From NCBI GenBank assembly GCA_030744755.1, contig JASLPY010000022.1, forward strand, positions 1-64,000: a DNA stretch of 64,000 nt, read 5' to 3'. The position numbers and the translations under genes are program-made. Position 1 is the stretch's first letter. Each line of letters starts with the position of its first letter. This DNA is from Kiritimatiellia bacterium (GTDB lineage: Bacteria; Verrucomicrobiota; Kiritimatiellia; UBA8416; JADHWI01). The notes under the pieces are model-generated. The model was not told the origin of the DNA, did not search any database, and worked only from the letters and a program-made list of their open reading frames with translations. Of the stretch, positions 57,187 through 64,000 are shown piece after piece.

Positions 57187-57829
57187 AGTCGAACACCTTG
57201 CGGAATGACTCTATAACGGTTTCTTTCACTTCATCCATCGACACATCCGGTGTTTTCAGATGCAGAGATGTCACGCCACGGCCCCTTATCCCGCATGGGA
57301 TGATTCCTCCGTAGTGATTCATATTAACATCAACGTTCAACGAGAAACCGTGCATCGTGACACCGCGCGTGATACGCACGCCGATGGCGGCTATCTTCTC
57401 GCCTCCGACCCAGACGCCGCGGTTGGACGGGTCCCTCGTTGCATCCACGCCAAAGTTGGCCAGCGTCCGTATCAGCGTTTCTTCCAGGCTATTGACGTAC
57501 CAGGCAACCCCTTCCCTGCCATGCAGGCTGATTATGGGATACCCGACCAGCTGACCGGGCCCATGGTAAGTTACCTGTCCCCCCCGGCCGGTTCTGACAA
57601 CGTCGACCCCCCATTCCTCCAGTTTCTCAGCACCGGCCACGATATTGTCGTCTTCCGAGTTGCGTCCAAGCGTGTACACAGGCTCGTGTTCAACCAGGAG
57701 TAAGAGATCGGGTGCCTCGCCTGCTTTCCGTGCCTCTACAGCAGTCTCCTGCACATTCAGCGCAGCTTCGTAGGGCATCAGCCCCAGGTCGCGCACGTTT
57801 AGAACTCTCTTGTTTGCCTCTTCAGCCAC
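57176..57829 (-). CDS. lipB: Octanoyltransferase
   Basis: LLLLVEHEPVYTLGRN; RTGRGGQVTYHGPGQLVGYPI; GGEKIAAIGVRITRGVTMHGFSLNV; overlaps lipA by 11 bp. Confidence 0.96.
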   Translation of the reverse strand: MAEEANKRVLNVRDLGLMPYEAALNVQETAVEARKAGEAPDLLLLVEHEPVYTLGRNSEDDNIVAGAEKLEEWGVDVVRTGRGGQVTYHGPGQLVGYPIISLHGREGVAWYVNSLEETLIRTLANFGVDATRDPSNRGVWVGGEKIAAIGVRITRGVTMHGFSLNVDVNMNHYGGIIPCGIRGRGVTSLHLKTPDVSMDEVKETVIESFRKVFDYER

Positions 57830-58205
57830 TGCAGCCCTTTTCCTCTGTTCTATTGCATTTCAGACCTGATCACACCGGGACTGTACCACAATAGGATCGC
57901 CGTGGGAGTTTTTTGAGGCACTTCAGGGCTGCCGTGGGCAATTTTCCTCACGGGTAAGCTCTACTCGGGCGTCTGCCTCAAGAACCAACCGAATCACCCC
58001 ACAGACCTTATTTTTGCGGGAAACAACGGAAAAGTACCAAATACCCTTTGACACGGGAGTGACGAATACGCTAATCTTCTATTAGTAAGAAGTAGTAATA
58101 AGTTCTGGCAAGCATACATGCCGCATGTTTAAGTATGGACAGGTGAAATTATGATGCAGTATCTCGTCTGCTCATAGGGGGATTATTCGTATTCAGGAGG
58201 CGGAC

Positions 58206-59654
58206 ATGACTTCACGACGTTTCAGTTCACACTTGCGATTCGCAGTATGGAGTTTGATTGCAGTATTGGGTTGCACAGCAGCCGTACAGGCTAACACGAC
58301 AAACTCCGTCCCTGGCGAATCGTTCGATTCTTTTGAATCATATACAAATGGGACCGTCTTGACAGGCACGAATGGCTGGTACGGCACGGCTCCGACGGGT
58401 GCAGTCGTGATGACCGAGTCTTACGATTTCCCTCTCAGGCAACCTCTTGACGACGACACTCACACTAACATTCTAGCCATAAGCGACACGGTCTCAAACC
58501 TCCTTGACAACTCCCCTTTCACGGACACGAACATCTGGGTCGATGTCATGGTTAACCCGCTGCGTAGCGCAGTCGAGCCGGAGGTCGACGATGAAATTCA
58601 GCTGGCCATGTACTTCAACACCAACGGTCACATGGTAATTCGGCATCGATACTGGGTCAATGGTTCTGACCAGGCAGTACGATGGACCGAACTGGACCAT
58701 GACCCGGTCGGCACCGACGAATGGGCAAGAGTAACCGTGAAATTAGATTACAGGACTACGACCTACGGACAGGGATTTCAGGACCGGTTCTTCCAGGTTT
58801 CTCTCAATGGAGGTGGGGCTATTTCCAACTTCTACGGTTCGCCGAAACTCTGGACAGGTGTAGAACCGGACTACGGCCCCCCGCCCTGGACCAACGGCAG
58901 TTGGTTTGTGCTGGTAAACGCACCAACGTTGACAGGCCCGGATGGAGTCAACGCAATCGAAGTCCAGGGAACAGGCAAGATTGACGATCTCGTCGTAACG
59001 AACGGTGAGGTGTTTGCTTCAACCCGCTGGAAAGTCGCAACCACCGCGGGTACGGGCGGCGACATCTACCCCGGTGGCGACGTAATGATTCCTGACGGCG
59101 ACGACGTAACCTTCACAATCACGCCAGATCCCGGATACGCAATTGACGACGTCCTCGTAGACAGTGTCAGCACTGGTGCGGTTTCTTCCGTGAGTTTCCT
59201 CAACGTGACCAGCGAACACGAACTGGTCGCCAGCTTCGTCGCCACAAGCGGTCTCGGCACGCCGCATGACTGGCTGGATACGTATGCGACCAACCCCATA
59301 GTCGACTACGACGCTGCCGACCTTGAGGACTGGGATGGCGATGGCGCCCTTAACTGGGAAGAACGTGTCGCGGGAACGCTCCCGGATGACACCAACTCCG
59401 TATTCGAGATACTCGACGTCATGTTCCTCGACGGCTCCAACAAGGTTGTGTGGTTCGGTACAACCAACTTCGGCGTGACAACGCCGTTCAGCATGTACCG
59501 CAGCACGAACGATCTGACCGCGGACGAATGGGACCTGATCGAGAGCAACACGCTGCCTCGTGCAGCCGACGGTACCAACATCTACTGGGATACGACGGCT
59601 CCCGACGGCTTGCCGGCATACTACCAGCCAACGATCATCTGGGTAGTTGAGTAA
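58206..59654 (+). CDS. Secreted LamG-like/InlB-repeat-like protein with shared C-terminal module
   Basis: Signal peptide; InlB-repeat-like TTAGTGGDIYPGGDVMIPDGDDVTFTITPDPGYAIDDVLVD; C-terminal DLEDWDGDGALNWEE...SMYRSTND. Confidence 0.7.
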   Translation: MTSRRFSSHLRFAVWSLIAVLGCTAAVQANTTNSVPGESFDSFESYTNGTVLTGTNGWYGTAPTGAVVMTESYDFPLRQPLDDDTHTNILAISDTVSNLLDNSPFTDTNIWVDVMVNPLRSAVEPEVDDEIQLAMYFNTNGHMVIRHRYWVNGSDQAVRWTELDHDPVGTDEWARVTVKLDYRTTTYGQGFQDRFFQVSLNGGGAISNFYGSPKLWTGVEPDYGPPPWTNGSWFVLVNAPTLTGPDGVNAIEVQGTGKIDDLVVTNGEVFASTRWKVATTAGTGGDIYPGGDVMIPDGDDVTFTITPDPGYAIDDVLVDSVSTGAVSSVSFLNVTSEHELVASFVATSGLGTPHDWLDTYATNPIVDYDAADLEDWDGDGALNWEERVAGTLPDDTNSVFEILDVMFLDGSNKVVWFGTTNFGVTTPFSMYRSTNDLTADEWDLIESNTLPRAADGTNIYWDTTAPDGLPAYYQPTIIWVVE

Positions 59655-59687
59655 GGCGAAGCTCTCGTAGAAGGGATGAATCTAAAG

Positions 59688-59721
59688 CGCGGCATGGTGG
59701 GAACGCCATGCCGCGTTTTTT
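59688..59721 (+). terminator. Rho-independent terminator
   Basis: cgcggcatgg tgggaacg ccatgccgcg tttttt, 34 nt after the stop at 59654. Confidence 0.9.
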
Positions 59722-59776
59722 CATGGCCCACCCGACTGGCATCGCGATATAATATGAGTAGTTGAAGATCGGGACA

Positions 59777-59857
59777 TGGGAAGGGCAGCGCCTGCCCGGC
59801 ACCGTGCTTGCTCTGGTGCTGGGGCCTCGCTGCCCGCGGACGCCGAGGCCGGCGTCC
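59777..59857. repeat. GC-rich palindromic element with GGACGCCGAGGCCGGCGTCC hairpin
   Basis: gggcagcg...cgctgccc plus ggacgccg aggc cggcgtcc (59838-59857). Confidence 0.6.
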
Positions 59858-59885
59858 CTCCAGGGCACAGGGTTTCAAGGAACAA

Positions 59886-61088
59886 ATGAAAGAAGCTCAA
59901 TTAGTCAGATCGCCTGCAAGACACGCGAATCGTGTGTCAGGCACTCTCCTGGCAGTACTGTGCGCTGCAGCCACGTGGCTTGCGCTGCCATCCATCTGCC
60001 CTGGTGATGCGGGTGATCCACTCAACACCGGACAGCACCCCTACAACAGGGATGTAACTTTTTCCGGTTACGCCGGTTCCGAGACTCTCACGGATTTCCC
60101 CGTTCTCCTGATTTTCAGCACCGCTATCACCGACTTCGTTTACGGCCAGTTCAAGGCCGATGGCAGCGATCTCCGGTTCGCGGACGCGAGCGGAATCGAG
60201 CTCGCCTACGAGATTGAAGATTGGAACCCTTCCGGCAACTCGTACATCTGGGTGAACGTAGGCGAACTGGCGAGCAACACTAACCTCATCAAGATGTACT
60301 GGGGGAACCCCGGCCTCAGCCAACCGGCTTACACGACCAACGGGGGCGCATGGGGTTCGGATTATGCGGGTGTGTGGCACATGACCGAACCAAACGCGAG
60401 TGATGCCACGGCAAACGGTCACGATGGCACTGGAAACGGGAATACGAATGCGCCCGGCCACATATCTACGGCCCAGGACATGGACGGCAACAATGACTAT
60501 GTTGATATTAGCACAGTAGCTTCCTCGATCTCGGGGAGCTCTTTTGCGCTCAGCGGCTGGATCAAAACCCTGGATACTGGAGAGCAAGATGGACTTGGCT
60601 CTGCCTTCGCGGCCATCAATGCGGTTACAAAAGCTGAGAAGGCATTGCTGCACCTTGGTCCCCCTCCTCCTCCTGAATCAAATGTAGGAGCAGGGGTGCT
60701 GGGCTTCACGGAAGGGGAATCTTCGCTAGAGATTGATACAGGCGTCACAATCAACAACGATGCCTGGCATCATGTTTTCTATACGCGAACCGGAACGGAT
60801 GGCGATCTGTATATCGACGGAACGGAAAAGGGATCACACACTAGTTCTATTGCTCTCGCCTCTGATGATATCTGGACTGTTGGCTGTCGGTGGAAAAAGG
60901 GTTTCTTCGGCGGTGATCTGACCCGGTTTCTTGATGGAACGTTTGACGAGATACGCGTTTCAGACTCAGCAAGATCGGCCGACTGGATCAAGGCGTGCTG
61001 GGACAGTCAGAAACCCGGCGCCAGTTTTGTGACATATGGAGAAGTCTTGAGCACGCCATCCGTCGGAACAGTGATTTTCGGTTGGTAG
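59886..61088 (+). CDS. Secreted DUF2341/LamG-like (concanavalin A-like) protein
   Basis: TDFPVLLIFSTAITDFVYGQFKADGSDLRFADASGIELAYEIEDW; YADVSTVASSI.../WHHVFYTRTGTDGDLYIDGTEKG-type LamG segment. Start placed at 59886. Confidence 0.82.
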   Translation: MKEAQLVRSPARHANRVSGTLLAVLCAAATWLALPSICPGDAGDPLNTGQHPYNRDVTFSGYAGSETLTDFPVLLIFSTAITDFVYGQFKADGSDLRFADASGIELAYEIEDWNPSGNSYIWVNVGELASNTNLIKMYWGNPGLSQPAYTTNGGAWGSDYAGVWHMTEPNASDATANGHDGTGNGNTNAPGHISTAQDMDGNNDYVDISTVASSISGSSFALSGWIKTLDTGEQDGLGSAFAAINAVTKAEKALLHLGPPPPPESNVGAGVLGFTEGESSLEIDTGVTINNDAWHHVFYTRTGTDGDLYIDGTEKGSHTSSIALASDDIWTVGCRWKKGFFGGDLTRFLDGTFDEIRVSDSARSADWIKACWDSQKPGASFVTYGEVLSTPSVGTVIFGW

Positions 61089-61100
61089 AGCACATGGGAT

Positions 61101-62864
61101 TTGCGAGTAGGTACTAACATGCAAAAGCATTCAGCAGAGAGAAAGAGCACAAGGCTTGCGGCGATTGTCCCGCTGCTGGCCGCCGCGGCTCTCTTTGCTG
61201 TATCCCTTCCCGCTCTTGCCAACACGGAAAACACGTTCCCCTATGCCGAATCGTTCGAGCTCCACCAGGACGGAGAAGACCTGGTAGGTACAAATGGCTG
61301 GTATAGCGGCGATCCGCTCGGCCTGACAGCCACAGCAGAAAGCTATACCTATTCCGGCGACCTCCCCTTCCCCGACGCCACCCACTCCAATGTTGCAGCG
61401 TTCGATGCCCCGACAGAGAACCGCTTCACAGGAACCGACGGCCCCACGAAGGCATACGTGGATTTCATGCTCAAACCGGTTCTGGGTGATGAACCTGAGA
61501 ATATCGCAACCACGGCCACGCCTGAGTATGGGCTCTACTTCAACAAGGCAGGTCATATCGTGATCTATCATGGGGAGTATGATTGGGAAGACGCGGGCGG
61601 AGGTTACCCATTCTCCCAGGCGTGGACTGAGCTATCACATACACCGGTGTCCACGAGCGAGTTTAGCCGGGTCAGGATCACCATCGACTATAAAACCTTT
61701 GAGAACCCTTACGTTTCCGGCTTCTACATGAAATTATTCCAGGTTGAGCTGAACGGAACGCTGCTGACGCATGCCGATGGGTACCAGGTTCCCGGTTTTG
61801 TGTTCCCTCCCCCACCCGACCCATCGGAGCTCGGCGGAAGCTGGTTCTTCTGTTCCGATTCCGACAACTTCTATGCAGCCGATAAGCTAGATGGCTTTGG
61901 CATGCAGGGCGTCGGCACCATCGACGATCTTCTGATCAGCGACAGTACCAATATACCAACGCATGATCTGACAATTGCGTCCACTCACGCGGAGGCGCAG
62001 GGCGAACCAGATATACCCAGTAGCGGTTCCTACAATTACGGAGAACAGGTTCTTTGCAGCGTAACAAATTCGCCCGTTGCCGTCGGTGCCACGACCCAGC
62101 TCGTCTGCACGGGTTGGTCCTCCGGCACTGGCACGGTATCGTCCACGGGTTCCGAGAGCAGCGTACTTGTCACCATGAACGAGGACTCGGGATTGACCTG
62201 GGAATGGGGCTACCGGTACCTGTTGGACACTGAGGCGGGGGCAGGCGGCTCGGTTTCCCTGGGAGATGGCTGGTACGATGCCGGTGCCGGTGTGACGATC
62301 ACGGCCCAGCCGAACCCGAGCATGGTATTTGATGGCTGGACCGGTGACGTTCCTGCCGAAGATGTGAACGAGAACCCCTTGACCCTGACGATAGATCAGG
62401 CTCGCAGTATCCTGGCGAATTTCACTTCGGAAGGCCCTACCGAAGAATACACGTCACACGGAACCCCATACTCGTGGCTGGACGATCATTGTCCCACCGG
62501 CACAGTCGTTAACCATGAGGTCGCTGACTTGGAAGACTGGGACGGGGACGGTGCCCTGAACTGGGAAGAGCATCCGCCCGGCACATTGCCCAACGACTCG
62601 AACTCCGTCTTCACGGTGCTCGATGTCCTGTACACGCCGGGGTCCAACATGGTGAGCTGGTATGGCACTACGAACTTCGGAATGACGAATTCTCCCTTCA
62701 GCATGTACCGCATGACCGGTGATCTCCCGGCGGGCGCATGGCAACTGATTGAAAGCAACAGCATCGAGCGGGCCCCGTCTGGAACAAATGAATGGTGGGA
62801 TGATTCACCACCGGCTGGGGTACCGGCATATTACCATCCTGCGATCCTTTGGGATGCGGAGTAG
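61101..62864 (+). CDS. Secreted LamG-like/InlB-repeat-like protein, paralog of the 58206-59654 product
   Basis: Signal peptide; YLLDTEAGAGGSVSLGDGWYDAGAGVTITAQPNPSMVFDGWTGD; C-terminal DLEDWDGDGALNWEE...SMYRMTGD. Confidence 0.72.
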   Translation: MRVGTNMQKHSAERKSTRLAAIVPLLAAAALFAVSLPALANTENTFPYAESFELHQDGEDLVGTNGWYSGDPLGLTATAESYTYSGDLPFPDATHSNVAAFDAPTENRFTGTDGPTKAYVDFMLKPVLGDEPENIATTATPEYGLYFNKAGHIVIYHGEYDWEDAGGGYPFSQAWTELSHTPVSTSEFSRVRITIDYKTFENPYVSGFYMKLFQVELNGTLLTHADGYQVPGFVFPPPPDPSELGGSWFFCSDSDNFYAADKLDGFGMQGVGTIDDLLISDSTNIPTHDLTIASTHAEAQGEPDIPSSGSYNYGEQVLCSVTNSPVAVGATTQLVCTGWSSGTGTVSSTGSESSVLVTMNEDSGLTWEWGYRYLLDTEAGAGGSVSLGDGWYDAGAGVTITAQPNPSMVFDGWTGDVPAEDVNENPLTLTIDQARSILANFTSEGPTEEYTSHGTPYSWLDDHCPTGTVVNHEVADLEDWDGDGALNWEEHPPGTLPNDSNSVFTVLDVLYTPGSNMVSWYGTTNFGMTNSPFSMYRMTGDLPAGAWQLIESNSIERAPSGTNEWWDDSPPAGVPAYYHPAILWDAE

Positions 62865-62885
62865 ACACCGGAAAGGATCATCTAC

Positions 62886-63713
62886 ATGCGTACTGTTCAT
62901 GTTCCCCTGGCATTATTGACCCTCCTCGCTCTGCTCATCCCCTGCATCGCTCCAGCAGAACAGGAGGAGGTCGGGCTGGACAAGTACAAGGTTGCCGGTG
63001 AAGCGATCATCCTTCCCGCGGTCGACGATGATGCCTCTGCAATAACCTTCAGCCCCGAAACCAGCTCCTTGTTCGTTGCACTCAACAATCCGCCAACCTT
63101 GATCGAACTTGAAATGGACGGAAAGGTGAAGCGGACCGTGAAGCTGCAGGGGTTCCAGGATACTGAGGGTGTAGCCTGGATTGAAGGACAGACCTTTGCA
63201 GTTATTGAGGAACGCAGGCGCAACCTGGTACTGGTGGAGATAGGACCGCAGACAGAATCGGTTTCGTATCAGAAGGTCTTGAAGTTTCTGGTTGAGCCTC
63301 AGCCTTCCGAAAACAGAGGCATCGAAGGTATTGCCAGCGACAGTGACGGCAAGCGTCTTTTTATCGTCAAAGAAAAGGAACCGAGAAAACTTTACGAGGT
63401 AGAACTCCCCACAGAGGCTGGTGAACTGGAAATAGACATTCCGTGGGACCTGGAGAAGACCAGCCATGGTATGAAAGATGTCGCGGGGCTGTTTTTCCAT
63501 GCCGCCACAAGCCATCTGCTGATTCTGAGTGACCAGTCAAAATGCATCGTAGAATGCACTCTCGATGGCGAAGAGGTAGCACGTCTCAAGCTAACCGCAG
63601 GGTCCGCGGGCCTAACAGCGGACATCGGCCAACCCGAAGGCATCACGATGGATGACAAGGGCAACCTCTACATCTGCTCCGAACCAAACCTCATCTACAT
63701 CTTCAAGAAGTAG
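62886..63713 (+). CDS. SdiA-regulated/YjiK-like beta-propeller protein
   Basis: Signal peptide; DDDASAITFSPETSSLFVALNNPPTLIELEMDGKVKRTVKLQGFQDTEGVAWIEGQTFAVIEERRRNL; QPEGITMDDKGNLYICSEPN. Confidence 0.85.
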   Translation: MRTVHVPLALLTLLALLIPCIAPAEQEEVGLDKYKVAGEAIILPAVDDDASAITFSPETSSLFVALNNPPTLIELEMDGKVKRTVKLQGFQDTEGVAWIEGQTFAVIEERRRNLVLVEIGPQTESVSYQKVLKFLVEPQPSENRGIEGIASDSDGKRLFIVKEKEPRKLYEVELPTEAGELEIDIPWDLEKTSHGMKDVAGLFFHAATSHLLILSDQSKCIVECTLDGEEVARLKLTAGSAGLTADIGQPEGITMDDKGNLYICSEPNLIYIFKK

Positions 63714-63934
63714 TTCTTTTTGACAGGATCTGCTTGCATCCCGCCACTGCGGGGCGCGATATCCGCGGTTGAAATCTCTCACAGCGCTTATGTTGGCCTC
63801 CACATATCGCAGTTATGCGGAGTACGGGATTATGTTGAGTAGATACCGTGAGTCTCTGTGGATGAAGAGACAGGGCTAAGAACTACTTAACATAACTCCC
63901 GAAATGCTCGCCCCGTCTCGATGAGGAGAGATTG

Positions 63935-63987
63935 AACCACCCGCGCTCCCGCGCTGGAGTTCCCGAGGACACGGAGGTCAGAATTGA
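63935..63987. repeat. Single copy of the outer arm of the 31.6-32.0 kb nested element
   Basis: aaccacccgcgctcccgcgctggagttcccgaggacacggaggtcaga matches both outer arms at 31600-31668 and 31950-31998. Confidence 0.85.
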
Positions 63988-64000
63988 GGATGGGACGCTG

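Noticed and set aside
1-64000. tRNA and rRNA genes
   Set aside because: None recognised by eye in the intergenic gaps; a tRNAscan/Infernal run would be needed to exclude them
1-64000. Integrated phage, IS element with transposase, or restriction/toxin-antitoxin locus
   Set aside because: No transposase, integrase, methyltransferase/restriction pair or TA pair was recognised among the ORFs; the PIN domain seen is part of PIN-PhoH, not VapC

Overview
The window is chromosomal and densely coded, about 55% GC by eye. Its gene content resembles a PVC-superphylum bacterium (Kiritimatiellota or Verrucomicrobiota-like); that placement is inferred from gene style only. Housekeeping genes: hisH/hisF, purM, rsmI, hrpB, a pyrimidine-nucleoside phosphorylase plus cytidine deaminase, phoH, gpmI, hldE-C/hldD, purL, thiE, lipA/lipB. 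Accessory modules: (1) three glycosyltransferases plus a glycerate kinase (6.2-11.4 kb), possibly a glycosylglycerate-type compatible-solute locus; (2) a HEAT + zinc-ribbon + PD-(D/E)XK-like protein (18.3-19.2 kb); (3) a DUF5060 glycoside hydrolase next to an overlapping SGNH/PKD, GT2 and membrane-protein operon (29-37 kb); (4) a hybrid type II secretion/type IV pilus operon (37.5-49.8 kb) with a lipobox secretin carrying a poly-Asn insert, a PilM-PilN fusion and no GspF in the window; (5) a set of secreted LamG/InlB-repeat-like paralogs sharing a C-terminal module (58.2-62.9 kb). The most unusual non-coding signal is the number of distinct palindromic repeat families in intergenic gaps. They include heptamer arrays in inverted orientation, a ~400 bp nested inverted-repeat element, and REP-like hairpins in several gaps of the secretion operon. 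I saw no CRISPR array, rRNA, recognisable tRNA or transposase gene.
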